A stretch of 64,000 nucleotides of DNA from Actinacidiphila sp. DG2A-62 (GCF_035825295.1 NZ_JAYMGI010000002.1:4822501-4886500); one strand, 5' to 3'; numbered from the stretch's first letter, positions 26,924-37,488 are shown. The notes: generated by a model from the sequence alone, not told the origin. Made by a program: numbers and translations.

Positions 26924-27544
26924 GTGCGCTTTCGTCTGACCCCCAGGGAGACGAGCTTCTACGACATGTTCGCCGCATCCGCGGACAACATCGTCACCGG
27001 TTCAAAGCTCCTCATGGAACTCCTCGGAGCCGATTCGGCCACCAGGACGGAGATCGCCGAGCGGATGCGGGCGGCCGAGCACGCCGGCGACGACGCGACG
27101 CACGCGATCTTCCACCAGCTCAACTCCTCCTTCATCACGCCCTTCGACCGCGAGGACATCTACTCCCTCGCCGGCTCGCTCGACGACATCATGGACTTCA
27201 TGGAGGAGGCCGTCGACCTGGTCGTCCTGTACAACATCGAGGAGCTGCCCAAGGGCGTCGAGCAGCAGATCGAGGTGCTGGCCAGGGCCGCGGAGCTGAC
27301 CGCGGAGGCGATGCCCAACCTGCGCACGATGGCGAACCTCACCGAGTACTGGATCGAGGTCAACCGGCTGGAGAACCAGGCCGACCAGATCCACCGCAAG
27401 CTCCTCGCGCACCTGTTCAACGGCAAGTACGACGCCATCGAGGTGCTCAAGCTCAAGCAGATCGTGGACGTCCTGGAAGAGGCCGCCGACGCGTTCGAGC
27501 ACGTCGCCAACACGGTGGAGACCATCGCGGTCAAGGAGTCCTGA
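26924..27544 (+). CDS. DUF47/PhoU-like Pit accessory protein
   Basis: This 206-residue all-helical cytoplasmic protein has the family pattern (RLTPRETSFYDMF at 3-15, NSSFITPFDREDIY at 67-80, LKQIVDVLEEAADAFEHVAN near the end). These proteins are encoded next to Pit permeases and are thought to modulate them. It lies 5 nt upstream of the permease and is clearly in the same operon. The GTG at 26924 is used; a hairpin sits in the leader. Confidence 0.88.
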   Translation: MRFRLTPRETSFYDMFAASADNIVTGSKLLMELLGADSATRTEIAERMRAAEHAGDDATHAIFHQLNSSFITPFDREDIYSLAGSLDDIMDFMEEAVDLVVLYNIEELPKGVEQQIEVLARAAELTAEAMPNLRTMANLTEYWIEVNRLENQADQIHRKLLAHLFNGKYDAIEVLKLKQIVDVLEEAADAFEHVANTVETIAVKES

Positions 27545-27549
27545 CCCAC

Positions 27550-28545
27550 GTGGACACCTTCGCCCTGGTGGTGACCGTCGCGGTCGCCCTCTTCTTCACC
27601 TACACCAACGGATTCCACGACTCCGCGAACGCCATCGCCACCTCGGTGTCCACCCGGGCGCTCACGCCCAGGGCGGCGCTGGCCATGGCCGCGGTGATGA
27701 ACCTGCTCGGCGCGTTCCTCGGCAGCGGCGTCGCCAAGACCGTCAGCAAGGGGCTGATCGCCACCCCGCACGGCCGGCAGGGCATGGGCATCCTCTTCGC
27801 GGGGCTGGCCGGCGCGGTGGTCTGGAACCTGATCACCTGGTACTTCGGGCTGCCCTCCAGCTCCACCCACGCGCTGTTCGGCGGGCTGGTCGGCGCGGCG
27901 CTGGCCGGCGGCACGACGGTGCACTGGAACGGCGTGGTGGACAAGGTCATCGTGCCGATGTTCCTGTCGCCGGTGGTCGGCATCGTGGTCGGCTATCTGA
28001 TCATGCTGGCGATCCTGTGGTTCTTCCGCCGCTCCAACCCGCACAAGGCCAAGCGCGGCTTCCGGATCGCGCAGACCATCTCGGCCGCCGCGATGGCCCT
28101 CGGGCACGGCCTGCAGGACGCGCAGAAGACCATGGGCGTGGTGGTGCTCGCGCTGGTCATCCACGACCCGTCGCGCGGCTTCGGCATCCCGGTGTGGGTC
28201 AAGATCGTCTGCGCGGTGATGATGTCGCTGGGCACCTACGCGGGCGGCTGGCGGATCATGCGCACCCTGGGCCGGCGGATCATCGAGCTGGACCCGCCGC
28301 AGGGCTTCGCCGCCGAGACGACCTCGGCGGGCATCCTCTACGCCACCTCGTACCTGTTCAAGGTGCCGGTCTCCACCACCCATGTGATCACCTCCGCGAT
28401 CATGGGCGTCGGCGCGACCAAGCGGGTCAAGGCGGTGCGCTGGGGCGTCGCCAAGAACATCGTGGCCGGCTGGTTCATCACGATGCCGGCGGCCGGCGTG
28501 GTCGGCGCCGTCTGCTACTGGATCGTCAAGCTCTGCTTCGGCTGA
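27550..28545 (+). CDS. pit: low-affinity inorganic phosphate transporter (Pit)
   Basis: This 331-residue permease has about nine membrane helices and the duplicated PiT signature: TNGFHDSANAIATSVSTRAL at about 18-37 and SSTHALFGG, then VSTTHVITSAIMGVGATKR in the second half. The family imports metal-phosphate complexes using the proton gradient. It ends convergent with pstB, so the low- and high-affinity phosphate systems lie tail to tail. Confidence 0.92.
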   Translation: MDTFALVVTVAVALFFTYTNGFHDSANAIATSVSTRALTPRAALAMAAVMNLLGAFLGSGVAKTVSKGLIATPHGRQGMGILFAGLAGAVVWNLITWYFGLPSSSTHALFGGLVGAALAGGTTVHWNGVVDKVIVPMFLSPVVGIVVGYLIMLAILWFFRRSNPHKAKRGFRIAQTISAAAMALGHGLQDAQKTMGVVVLALVIHDPSRGFGIPVWVKIVCAVMMSLGTYAGGWRIMRTLGRRIIELDPPQGFAAETTSAGILYATSYLFKVPVSTTHVITSAIMGVGATKRVKAVRWGVAKNIVAGWFITMPAAGVVGAVCYWIVKLCFG

Positions 28546-28615
28546 TCCGGGCCCCGGCAGGCGCGGCGCAAAGGCCCGCGGCGGCGCGCCCGGTGCGGCC
28601 CCGCGGAGGTGCGCC

Positions 28616-28646
28616 GGGCCCCGCCCCCGTCAGGGGAGCGGGGCCC
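28616..28646. terminator. bidirectional hairpin between pit and pstB
   Basis: GGGCCCCG (28616-28623) pairs with CGGGGCCC (28639-28646), with an inner CCCC/GGGG stem. It lies in the gap between the two convergent operons and could serve both. Confidence 0.6.
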
Positions 28647-28692
28647 ACGCCGTACGGTGGCACCGCCATGCAGCACCGCACGGCGGTCCTTG

Positions 28693-29469
28693 TCACCCGA
28701 AGCGGCCGGAGATGTAGTCCTCGGTGGCCTGCACGGACGGGTTGGCGAAGATCCGCTCGGTGTCGTCGATCTCGATCAGCTTGCCGGGCTGGCCCACGCC
28801 CGCCAGGTTGAAGAAGGCGGTGCGGTCCGACACGCGGGCCGCCTGCTGCATGTTGTGCGTCACGATGACGATGGTGAAGCGGGTCTTCAGCTCGCCGATC
28901 AGGTCCTCGATGGCGAGGGTGGAGATCGGGTCGAGCGCCGAGCAGGGCTCGTCCATCAGCAGCACCTGCGGCTCGACCGCGATCGCGCGGGCGATGCACA
29001 GCCGCTGCTGCTGGCCGCCGGACAGGCCGGAACCGGGCTTGTTCAGCCGGTCCTTGACCTCGTTCCAGAGGTTGGCGCCCTTGAGCGACTTCTCCACGAT
29101 GGCGTCCAGCTCGCTCTTCTTGCGGGTGCCGTTCAGCCGCAGCCCGGCCGCCACGTTGTCGTAGATCGACATGGTGGGGAACGGGTTGGGGCGCTGGAAC
29201 ACCATGCCGACGGTGCGGCGCACGGTGACCGGGTCGACGCCGGCGCCGTAGAGGTTCTCGTCGTCCAGCATCACCTTGCCCTCGACACGGCCGCCGGGGG
29301 TGACCTCGTGCATGCGGTTCAGGGTGCGCAGGAAGGTGGACTTGCCGCAGCCGGACGGGCCGATGAAGGCGGTCACGGAGCGGGGCTCGACGGTCATCGA
29401 GATGTCGTCGATGGCACGGTGGTTGCCGTAGAAGGCGGAGAGGCCGCTGACGTCGATGCGCTTGGCCAT
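28693..29469 (-). CDS. pstB: phosphate ABC transporter ATP-binding protein
   Basis: This 258-residue ABC ATPase has Walker A GPSGCGKS at 37-44, a Q-loop (VFQRPNPFP), signature LSGGQQQR, Walker B VLLMDEP and the switch His in IVTHNMQQA. The [13 protein letters not shown] segment is typical of PstB. It drives phosphate import through PstC-PstA and is the last gene of pstSCAB, with a 102-nt gap after pstA and normal family length. Confidence 0.95.
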   Translation of the reverse strand: MAKRIDVSGLSAFYGNHRAIDDISMTVEPRSVTAFIGPSGCGKSTFLRTLNRMHEVTPGGRVEGKVMLDDENLYGAGVDPVTVRRTVGMVFQRPNPFPTMSIYDNVAAGLRLNGTRKKSELDAIVEKSLKGANLWNEVKDRLNKPGSGLSGGQQQRLCIARAIAVEPQVLLMDEPCSALDPISTLAIEDLIGELKTRFTIVIVTHNMQQAARVSDRTAFFNLAGVGQPGKLIEIDDTERIFANPSVQATEDYISGRFG

Positions 29470-29571
29470 GGGATCACTTCTTTTCTGCGGGTCTGCCAGG
29501 TCTGCCGACTGCTGACGGGGGTTGCCGGGATGCCGGGCGGCCGGGATGCGGCCGGGCCGGCCGGGGTCGCG

Positions 29572-30648
29572 TCAGCGACCTGTCTTGGGCGCCTTCCAGC
29601 GGGCGATGCCGCGGGCGATCAGGTTCAGGATCATCACGAACGCGATCAGCACCAGCGCCGCACCCCACGCGCGGGAGTACGAGGCGTCGTTGCCGTTGCC
29701 GTACTGCTCGTAGATGAAGTACGGCAGCGAGGACTGCGGGTGCTGGAACGGGTTGGTGTTGATCATGTTGCTGCCGAAGACCAGCAGGGCGATCGGCGCG
29801 CTCTCGCCGGCGATGCGGGCGATGGCCAGCATGACGCCGGTGGTGATGCCGCCGATCGCGGTCGGCACGACGACCCGGGTGATCGTGCGCCACTTGGGCA
29901 CGCCCAGCGCCAGCGACGCCTCGCGCAGCTCGTTCGGCACCAGCTTGAGCATCTCCTCGGTGGAGCGCACCACGACCGGCACCATCAGGATGGCCAGCGC
30001 CAGCGAGCCGGCGAAGCCGGAGGCCGGGGCCTTGCCGAGGAACTCGAACCAGACCGACAGGATGAACAGACCGGCCACGATCGAGGGGATGCCGGTCATC
30101 ACGTCGACGAAGAAGGTGACCCACTTCGCCAGCGCGCCCTTGCCGTACTCCACGAGGTAGATCGCGGTGAAGATGCCGATCGGGGCGGCGATGACGGTGG
30201 CGATGCCGACCTGCTCCAGCGTGCCGATGATGGCGTGGTAGACGCCGCCGCCCTTCTCCAGGGTCAGCACGTTGTTCATGGAGTGGGTCAGGAAGGTGCC
30301 GTCGATGACGCCGGCGCCCTTGCTGATGGTGGTCTCCACCAGCGAGTACAGCGGCACCACGGCGAGGATGAAGCTGGCCCACACCAGGCTGGTGGCGACC
30401 CGGTCCTTGGCCTGCCGGCGGCCCTCGACGCGGGCGGTGATCACGTACGACCCGGCGACGAAGAGGATCAGCGCGATCAGGCCCCACTGGATGTGGCTGG
30501 ACAGGCCGGCGCCGGCGCCGATGCCGCAGCCGACCGCGATCGCGCCGACGGCTATGGCCGCGGGGCTCCAGCGGGGCAGCCGGCGGCTGGCCAGCTTCGG
30601 GGACGCGGGGGCGTCGGAGGGGACGGTGTCCATCACGGTGTCGGTCAT
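29572..30648 (-). CDS. pstA: phosphate ABC transporter permease
   Basis: This 358-residue permease has the BPD-type inner-membrane domain in its last 230 residues. The EAA-like loop reads NELREASLALGVPKWRTI, followed by ARIAGESAPI. An N-terminal extension with three extra hydrophobic segments (about 28-95) is common in actinobacterial PstA. The ATG at 30648 overlaps the pstC stop (ATGA); the longer open frame upstream is the shadow of pstC. Confidence 0.94.
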   Translation of the reverse strand: MTDTVMDTVPSDAPASPKLASRRLPRWSPAAIAVGAIAVGCGIGAGAGLSSHIQWGLIALILFVAGSYVITARVEGRRQAKDRVATSLVWASFILAVVPLYSLVETTISKGAGVIDGTFLTHSMNNVLTLEKGGGVYHAIIGTLEQVGIATVIAAPIGIFTAIYLVEYGKGALAKWVTFFVDVMTGIPSIVAGLFILSVWFEFLGKAPASGFAGSLALAILMVPVVVRSTEEMLKLVPNELREASLALGVPKWRTITRVVVPTAIGGITTGVMLAIARIAGESAPIALLVFGSNMINTNPFQHPQSSLPYFIYEQYGNGNDASYSRAWGAALVLIAFVMILNLIARGIARWKAPKTGR

Positions 30649-31631
30649 GCGTTGGCCCCCGAGTACTCCTTGCGGCGGGCGATGATCATCCGGGCCGCGC
30701 CGTTCACCAGCAGGGTGATGACGAACAGCACCAGGCCGGAGGCGATCAGCGCGTCCCGGCCGAACTCGTCGGCCTCGCCGAACTTGGCGACGATGTTCTG
30801 CGAGAAGGTGCCGCCCTGCGGGTCCAGGATGTGCGCGGACAGCTGCGGCGAGGCGGACAGCACGGTGGCCACCGCCATCGTCTCGCCGAGCGCGCGGCCC
30901 AGGCCCAGCATGGAGGCGCTGATGATGCCGGAGCGGGCGAAGGGCAGCACCGACAGCCGGATGACCTCCCAGCGGGTGGCGCCGAGCGCCAGCGCCGCCT
31001 CCTGGTGCATCTTCGGCACCTGGCTGATGACCTCGCGGCTGACGTTGGTGATGATCGGCAGGATCATGATCGCCAGCAGGATGCCCACGGTGAACAGCGA
31101 GCGGGCCGCGGAGTTGGGGTCGGCCTTGTGGAAGACGACGGTCCAGCCGAGGTACTTCGTCAGCCACAGGTTGAGCCCGCGCAGGTGCGGGACCAGGAAG
31201 AGCGCGCCCCACAGGCCGTAGATGATGCTGGGGACGGCGGCGAGCAGGTCGATCACGTACGCGATCGGGCCGCCGAGCCGGCGCGGCGCGTAGTGGGTGA
31301 TGAACAGCGCGATGCCTATCGCGATCGGGACCGCGATGATCATCGCGATGATCGCGCTGACCACGGTGCCGTAGGCCAGGACCGCGATGCCGAAGGTCGG
31401 CGGGTTCAGGCTCGGCGTCCACTCGAAGGTGGTCAGGAAGTTGGTGTGGTCCTTGGAGATCGCTTGGACCGCGCGGACGGTGAGGAAGACCGCGATGGCG
31501 GCCATCACCACGAGCAGCAGGATGCCCGAGCCGCGGGACAGGCCGGAGAAGATCCGGTCGCCGGGGCGGGTCACGGTGCCGGCCTTGCGCGACGGCACCC
31601 GGGTGTCGGGGGGCGGAGCGGTGGTTGTCAT
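30645..31631 (-). CDS. pstC: phosphate ABC transporter permease
   Basis: This 328-residue permease has six membrane helices. Its EAA loop reads KMHQEAALALGATRWEVI, followed by LGRALGETMAV, which is typical of PstC. The periplasmic loop carries FEWTPSLNPPTFGI. It forms the channel with PstA. The gene follows pstS by 112 nt and overlaps pstA by 4 nt. Confidence 0.95.
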   Translation of the reverse strand: MTTTAPPPDTRVPSRKAGTVTRPGDRIFSGLSRGSGILLLVVMAAIAVFLTVRAVQAISKDHTNFLTTFEWTPSLNPPTFGIAVLAYGTVVSAIIAMIIAVPIAIGIALFITHYAPRRLGGPIAYVIDLLAAVPSIIYGLWGALFLVPHLRGLNLWLTKYLGWTVVFHKADPNSAARSLFTVGILLAIMILPIITNVSREVISQVPKMHQEAALALGATRWEVIRLSVLPFARSGIISASMLGLGRALGETMAVATVLSASPQLSAHILDPQGGTFSQNIVAKFGEADEFGRDALIASGLVLFVITLLVNGAARMIIARRKEYSGANA

Positions 31632-31743
31632 GGGGGTGTCTCCGGTCTGGATGGGGGAGTGTGCGGTTCCCCCGGCGGCGGTGCACCGGATGTACGGCGG
31701 GCCCCGCGGTCGCCCTGTGCGGCCGCGGGGCCCGCCGTCGGGG

Positions 31744-32904
31744 TCAGGACAGCGTGCTGATGGTGCTGCGGACCTTGGTGGCGATCTCGGTCGGCAGCGG
31801 CGCGTAGCCCGCGGTGGACAGCTTCGCCTGGCCGGCGTCGCTGGCGATGTAGTTCAGGAAGGACTTGGTCAGCGGCAGGGTGCCGGCCTTGTTGCCCTTG
31901 TCGCAGGCGATCTCGTACGTCACCAGGACGATCGGGTAGGCGTTGTCCGCCTTGGTGGTGTACGCGGCGCTGAGGTCCAGCGCCAGGTCGGAGCCGGTGC
32001 CGACGACCTTGGCCTGCGCGATGCCCGCGGAGGCGTTGGCGGTGGTGGCCTCGACCGGCTGGGAGGCGCCGGTGTTGATCTTGACGGTCGGGATGTTCTC
32101 CGAGGTCGCGTAGGACAGCTCGAAGTAGCCGATGGAGCCCTCGGTCTGCTTGACCAGCGCGGCCACGCCGGAGGACTTCGCGGCGGCCTGGCCGCCCTTG
32201 CCCGCCCACGCCTTGGCGTGCGGGTACGGCCAGTCGGCCTTGGCCGCGCCGCCCAGGTACTTGGTGAGGTTGTCGGTGGTGCCGGAGTCGTCCTGGCGGT
32301 GCACCGACTGGATCTTGGTGCTCGGCAGGTTCACACCCGAGTTCAGGGCCTTGATCGCCGGGTCGTTCCAGGTGGTGATCTTGTTGTTGAAGATCTTCGC
32401 CAGGGTCGGGGCGTCCAGCACCAGGTTGTTCACGCCGGGCAGGTTGTAGCCGATGGCGATCGGGCCGCCGACCATCGGGATGTTGATGCCCTCGCCGCCC
32501 GCGCAGACCTTCTTGGAGGAGGCGACCTCCTCCGGCTTCAGCGGGGAGTCGGAGCCGGCGAAGGCGTCCGTGCCCTGGTTGAAGTCGACGATGCCCTCAC
32601 CGGAGGACGACGGCTTGTAGTTGATCGTCGCGCCGGGGCAGGCCTGCTGGTAGTCCTTGACCCACTGCTCGATCGCGTTCTGCTGTGCGGTGGAGCCGGA
32701 CGAGAGGATCTGGCCCTTCTCGCAGGAGATGCCGGACGCGTTGGCGCTGCTGCTGCTCGACTGGCCGCCGGCGCTCGGGCTGGAAGAGCTGTTGTCGCTG
32801 CCGCTGTTGTCGTCCGAACCGCAGGCGGTCAGGACCAGCGCCCCGGTAATCGCGACCGCGCCGACGGTCAGGGCCCGCAGCCCGCTCTTACGCTGAAGCT
32901 TCAC
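31744..32904 (-). CDS. pstS: phosphate ABC transporter substrate-binding lipoprotein
   Basis: This 386-residue lipoprotein has a signal peptide with lipobox LVLTACGSD (Cys about 28), a Ser-rich linker (30-55) and the PstS fold. Phosphate-contact segments are visible: SSGSTAQQNAIEQW, YKPSSSGEGIVDF, SDSPLK and HRQDDSGTTDNL. GTG 32904 is preceded by GGAAGGA. A PHO box upstream implies PhoR-PhoP induction during phosphate starvation. In this family the protein binds phosphate outside the membrane and passes it to PstC-PstA. Confidence 0.95.
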   Translation of the reverse strand: MKLQRKSGLRALTVGAVAITGALVLTACGSDDNSGSDNSSSSPSAGGQSSSSSANASGISCEKGQILSSGSTAQQNAIEQWVKDYQQACPGATINYKPSSSGEGIVDFNQGTDAFAGSDSPLKPEEVASSKKVCAGGEGINIPMVGGPIAIGYNLPGVNNLVLDAPTLAKIFNNKITTWNDPAIKALNSGVNLPSTKIQSVHRQDDSGTTDNLTKYLGGAAKADWPYPHAKAWAGKGGQAAAKSSGVAALVKQTEGSIGYFELSYATSENIPTVKINTGASQPVEATTANASAGIAQAKVVGTGSDLALDLSAAYTTKADNAYPIVLVTYEIACDKGNKAGTLPLTKSFLNYIASDAGQAKLSTAGYAPLPTEIATKVRSTISTLS

Positions 32905-33018
32905 CTTCGTGTGTTCCTTCCGAGAGCCCGCCGGTGGACGGCGAAGCAGAGGGTCGTGTGTTTCTGCATCCACCCGGCGGCATGATGCGCACCGGTACGG
33001 CCGAAATTAGGCAGATCA

Positions 33019-33058
33019 GGTGAAGCGCCCGGCCGGTGGGAATGAACACGAGGTGAAC
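33019..33058 (-). promoter_or_regulatory. PHO box upstream of pstS
   Basis: On the minus strand, GTTCACC (33058-33052), GTTCATT (33047-33041) and CTTCACC (33025-33019) lie at 11- and 22-bp intervals. They match the 11-bp direct-repeat units of streptomycete PhoP sites. The box is 115-155 nt before the pstS start. The rest of 32905-33226 holds the pstS leader and nothing else I can identify. Confidence 0.8.
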
Positions 33059-33226
33059 CTCGTGCGTCGGTGCGGTAGCACGTCGTGCGCCGCCCGGGAA
33101 AACGCACGTCGCGCACCACGGGTCACACCCGTCGCGCAGCCGGCCCGGCGCTACGCGCGTCGACGCGCCCGCCGTACGGAGCCCGGACGCCCTCCGTGGC
33201 CGCGCGCCCGGCCCGCCCGGCCCGCC

Positions 33227-33679
33227 TTACGCGGCCGGGCCCTCGGGCCCGAGCGGCGGCGCCGCGTCCAGCACCGGGCGGTCCCGGTCGTGGGTCAGGC
33301 GCAGGCGCGCGGTGGCGAGCGGCAGCCAGGCTATCCGGTCCACCTCGCGCGAGGGCGTGAAGTCGCCGCCGACCGCCTCGGCGGCCCAGTAGCGGACGAC
33401 CTTGGGACGGCCCTCGACGCGGTAGCGGATCGTGGTCAGCTCCTGGCCGAGCACGCACTCCATGCCGGTCTCCTCCCAGGTCTCGCGCCGCGCCGCCGCG
33501 GCGAAGTCCTCGCCACGCTTCAGCTTGCCCTTGGGAAGGCTCCAGTCGTCGTAGCGCGGCCGGTGCACCAGGGCGATCTCGACGCCGCGGCCGGCCGCGG
33601 AGCGGCGCCACAGCACGGTGCCGGCCGCGCGCACCAGGTCGTGCGGCTCCGGTCCGGGGCCCGGGTGCGCGGAGGTCAC
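33227..33679 (-). CDS. Nudix hydrolase (MutT-like)
   Basis: This 150-residue protein has a complete Nudix box, GKLKRGEDFAAAARRETWEE then TGM (about 49-71), binding the Mg2+ needed to cleave nucleoside-diphosphate linkages. Its position after CHAD and ppk suggests a polyphosphate or diphosphoinositol-like substrate, or nucleotide sanitation; the sequence does not decide. GTG 33679 overlaps the CHAD gene stop as GTGA. It is shorter than MutT1-type fusions that carry a phosphatase domain. Confidence 0.85.
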   Translation of the reverse strand: MTSAHPGPGPEPHDLVRAAGTVLWRRSAAGRGVEIALVHRPRYDDWSLPKGKLKRGEDFAAAARRETWEETGMECVLGQELTTIRYRVEGRPKVVRYWAAEAVGGDFTPSREVDRIAWLPLATARLRLTHDRDRPVLDAAPPLGPEGPAA

Positions 33680-35106
33680 CGGGCCCTGGCCCCCGGCACG
33701 GCGGGCTGCGGCGCGGGTCCGGCCGCGCTCCCTCGGCGGACGGCCGCCTGGGCCCGGTCGCCCGCCTCGGGCCGGCCGCCCTCGGCGGGGTCGTCCTCGG
33801 CGCGGTCGTCCTCGGCACGCTCGCCGGCCTCCGGGAGCGGCTGCCACAGCCGGGAGAAGGCGAAGCGCGCGGCCTCCACCTCGTGCCGCTGGTCGGCGTG
33901 GAGCACCCCCAGCGCGTACGCGGTCGCCGGGGCGATCCGCGGGGTGCGCGCCGCGGCGGCCACCGCCGAGGCGCACTCGGCCGCCTCGTAGTGCCGCGAC
34001 AGCAGCGCCGACGCCTCGGCCAGGCGCGACGCGTCACCAGTTGCCGCGCCCGGCACCTCGGCGGCGTAGCGGGCCAGCCGCAGCAGCACCCGCACCTGGT
34101 GCCAGGGCGCGTCCTGGAGGTCGGCGGCCAGGTCCGCGCCGAGCGCGGCCTGCACCGCCTCGGCGTTGTACGGGTGCCCGGCGCGGTGCAGCGGCAGCGC
34201 GGCGGCGGCGTCGGCGAGCCGGGCGTGCGCCGCGGCGGCCAGCGGCGGCAGCGCGTCGGCGGCGGGCCGCGCGGCGGCCGGCGCCAGCGGCACCTCGGAG
34301 GCGAGCACCGCGACGGCGTCGGCCAGCGCGTGGAAGCGGGAGGAGCCCATCGCCTGCAGCGTCGCGGAGTGCGCGCGGGTCCGGGCCAAGGTGAGCTGCC
34401 GCTCCAGCAGCGCGGCGGCCCGCGCCGCGCCCAGCGCCGGCGGCTCGTCGGCCGCGGACAGCCGGCGCAGCGCCTCCAGCAGCCGGTCGAGCCGGCCGGT
34501 GTACTCCGGCTCGCGGCCCAGCGTCGCGGCCAGCCAGCCCAGCTCGGTGCGCAGCGGCTCGGCCCACGCCTCGTCCACCAGCGGCGCGTACGTGCGCAGC
34601 GCCCCGGACAGCCGCCGGGCGCTCCGGGCCAGCTGCGGCTCCGCCTGGCCGTCGGCCTCGGCGCGCAGGCCCAGGGCCCGCAGGAAGGCGGTGGCCTGGC
34701 CGCGCAGGTACGCGCCGAGCACGTCGCCGGCCGCCCCGGAGCCCGGGTCCGCGCCGCCGGGGGCGCGGCCCGCGTCGCCCGCGCCACCGCTCCTGTCGCC
34801 CGTAGCCCCCGTGTCGCCCGTAGCCCCGGTGCCGCCCGTAGCCCCGGTGCCGCCCGTGCCGTGGGCGCCCGGGGCCGCGCCCGGGTCGGGGTGCGGCGGG
34901 CGGAGGAGGCCCGGCGGCGGGCCGTCGTCGGCCATGTCGCGGTTCACCACTGCTGCGCTCCCCGTGTCCCCGTCGTCCGCGGGGCGACGGCCGCCGCGGG
35001 TGCTCGTCGTGCCCGGCCGGCCGGGACGGCCGCTCCGGTCGCGGATCTGCGGTGCGGGGACCGCGGTCCCCGCACCGGCCGTGTCATGTCGCTGCTGACG
35101 GGCCAC
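33676..35106 (-). CDS. CHAD-domain polyphosphate-binding protein
   Basis: This 476-residue protein has a C-terminal CHAD domain (about 125-420) of paired helices with conserved His/Arg/Lys ([28 protein letters not shown]). CHAD domains bind polyphosphate, fitting the adjacent ppk. The N-terminal 120 residues are low complexity and include collagen-like T-G-x triplets encoded by 18-nt repeats around 34795-34860. GTG 35106 lies 23 nt inside the ppk 3' end; ATG 34935 is an alternative. It may localise to polyphosphate granules. Confidence 0.8.
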   Translation of the reverse strand: MARQQRHDTAGAGTAVPAPQIRDRSGRPGRPGTTSTRGGRRPADDGDTGSAAVVNRDMADDGPPPGLLRPPHPDPGAAPGAHGTGGTGATGGTGATGDTGATGDRSGGAGDAGRAPGGADPGSGAAGDVLGAYLRGQATAFLRALGLRAEADGQAEPQLARSARRLSGALRTYAPLVDEAWAEPLRTELGWLAATLGREPEYTGRLDRLLEALRRLSAADEPPALGAARAAALLERQLTLARTRAHSATLQAMGSSRFHALADAVAVLASEVPLAPAAARPAADALPPLAAAAHARLADAAAALPLHRAGHPYNAEAVQAALGADLAADLQDAPWHQVRVLLRLARYAAEVPGAATGDASRLAEASALLSRHYEAAECASAVAAAARTPRIAPATAYALGVLHADQRHEVEAARFAFSRLWQPLPEAGERAEDDRAEDDPAEGGRPEAGDRAQAAVRRGSAAGPAPQPAVPGARAR

Positions 35107-37335
35107 GCCGGCGCCTCCGGGCGTCGATCAGCATCTCCTGCACGTTGCGCAGCGGCCGCCCGTCGGCGTCCGTGCTGTGCCGGGTCCAGTCCCCGTCGGC
35201 CGCCAGGTGCCAGGAGGACGTGGTGTCCGACATCCCGGTCTCCAGCAGGCGGTTGAGGGTCGAGCGGTGCGCCGGGTCGGCGACCCGGACCAGCGCCTCG
35301 ATCCGGCGGTCGAGGTTGCGGTGCATCATGTCGGCGCTGCCCAGCCACACCTCGGGCTCGCCGCCGTTGCCGAACACGAACACCCGCGAGTGCTCCAGGA
35401 ACCTGCCGAGGACGCTGCGCACCCTGATGTGCTCCGACAGGCCCGGCACGCCCGGGCGCACCGCGCAGATGCCGCGCACCCAGATGTCCACCGGCACCCC
35501 GGCCTGCGAGGCGCGGTAGAGGGCGTCCACCACCGCCTCGTCGACGATCGAGTTGACCTTGATCCGCACGTACGCGGGCCGGCCCGGTGGTGCTGGATCT
35601 CGGCCATGATCCGCGAGATCAGCCCGTCGCGCAGGCTGCGCGGCGCGACCAGCAGCCGGTTGTACGCCTCGCGCCGGGAGTAGCCGGACAGCCGGTTGAA
35701 CAGGTGCGAGAGGTCGGCGCCGACCTGCTGGTCGGCGGTGAGCAGGCCCAGGTCCTCGTACAGCCGCGCGGTCTTCGGGTGGTAGTTGCCGGTGCCCACG
35801 TGGCTGTAGCGGCGCAGCGTGTCGCCCTCCTGGCGGACCACCAGCGACAGCTTGCAGTGCGTCTTCAGGCCCACCAGGCCGTAGACGACGTGGCAGCCGG
35901 CCTCCTCCAGCTTGCGGGCCCACTTGATGTTGGCCTGCTCGTCGAAGCGCGCCTTGATCTCGACCAGCACCAGCACCTGCTTGCCGGCCTCGGCGGCGTC
36001 GATCAGCGCGTCGACGATCGGCGAGTCGCCGGAGGTGCGGTACAGCGTCTGCTTGATCGCCAGCACGTCCGGGTCCGCGGCCGCCTGGTCCAGGAACGCC
36101 TGCACGGAGGTGGAGAAGGAGTCGTACGGGTGGTGCAGCAGGATGTCCCGCTCGCGCATCGCGGCGAAGATGTCCGGCGCGGTCGCGGACTCCACCTCGG
36201 CCAGGTCGCGGTGGGTGCCGGCGATGAACGCGGGGAACTTCAGCTCCGGGCGGTCCAGGCGGGCGATGGCGAACAGCCCGGTCAGGTCCAGCGGGCCGGG
36301 CAGCGGGTAGACCTCGTCCGCCTTCATCTTCAGCTCGCGCACCAGCAGGTCCAGCACCCGCGGCGCGATGGACTCCTCGACCTCCAGCCGCACCGGCGGG
36401 CCGAAGCGGCGGCGCATCAGCTCGCGCTCCAGCGCCTGCAGCAGGTTCTCCGCGTCGTCCTCCTCGACCTCCAGGTCCTCGTTCCGGGTGACGCGGAACA
36501 TGTGGTGGTCGAGCACCTCCATGCCGGGGAACAGCTCGTCCAGGTGCGCGGCGATCACGTCCTCCAGCGGGACGTAGCGCTGCGGGCCGGCCTCCAGGAA
36601 GCGCGACAGGATCGGCGGGACCTTCACCCGGGCGAAGTGCTCGTGCCCGGAGACGGGGTTGCGCACCACGACCGCGAGGTTCAGCGACAGGCCGGAGATG
36701 TACGGGAAGGGATGTGCCGGGTCCACCGCCAAAGGAGTGAGGACCGGGAAGATCTGCTGGCGGAACAGCGTCGCCAGCCGTGCCTGCTCCTTGCCGGTCA
36801 GCTCGCCCCAGCGGATGACGTGGATGCCCTCGTCGGCCAGCTGCGGCGCGACCTCGCCCTGGAAGCAGGCGGCGTGCCGGGCCATGAGCTCGCGCGAGCG
36901 GGTCAGGATGCCGTCCAGCACGTCCCGCGGCTGCAGGCCGGAGGCGGACCGGGTGGCCACGCCGGTGGCCATGCGGCGCTTGAGGCCCGCGACCCGGACC
37001 ATGAAGAACTCGTCCAGGTTGCTGGCGAATATCGCCAGGAAGTTGGCGCGCTCCAGCAGCGGCGTGCTGGGGTCCTCGGCCAGTTCCAGCACGCGCTCGT
37101 TGAACGCCAGCCAGCTGCGCTCGCGGTCCAGGAAGCGGCCCTGCGGCAGTTCCTCGCCGAACTCCTCGCCGGCCTGGTCCAGCGCCGGCGGCTCGGGCTC
37201 CAGGTCGGGCACGACCCGCGGCCGGAAGGCGCCCTCGGGCTCCTCGCCCGCGTCGCCGCGCGCGAGGGCCCGGCCTGCTTCGGGCGCGGGGTGCGGGGGC
37301 TGGACGGGCACGCCCGGGTGGTTCGTCTGGGCCAT
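35084..37335 (-). pseudogene. ppk: polyphosphate kinase, frameshifted
   Basis: Nearly all of Ppk1 is present. The N-terminal domain has [16 protein letters not shown], the catalytic region has HPYDSF and the [15 protein letters not shown] segment with the autophosphorylated His, and the C-terminus has [19 protein letters not shown] and [13 protein letters not shown]. The frame changes at GGGCCGGCCC (35576-35585), where [10 protein letters not shown] should continue as RPAYVRIK; one or four bases are missing. Restored, it would be about 750 residues. It polymerises ATP phosphate into polyphosphate. ATG 37335 follows GGAGGAGGG. The shift lies in a GC repeat, so an assembly error is likely. Confidence 0.85.
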
Positions 37336-37488
37336 GGTCTACGCGCCCTCCTCCGGCTCCGACACACACAGCATCCGGCCGGCGGCCGCGCGACGGCGTC
37401 CGGCCGTGCGTCCATTGTCCCGTCTCACGGGAGGTTTCGGCAGGTCGGGCGGGTGCGTGGGGGTAGGGGCGGCGGGCTGCATCCTGCG

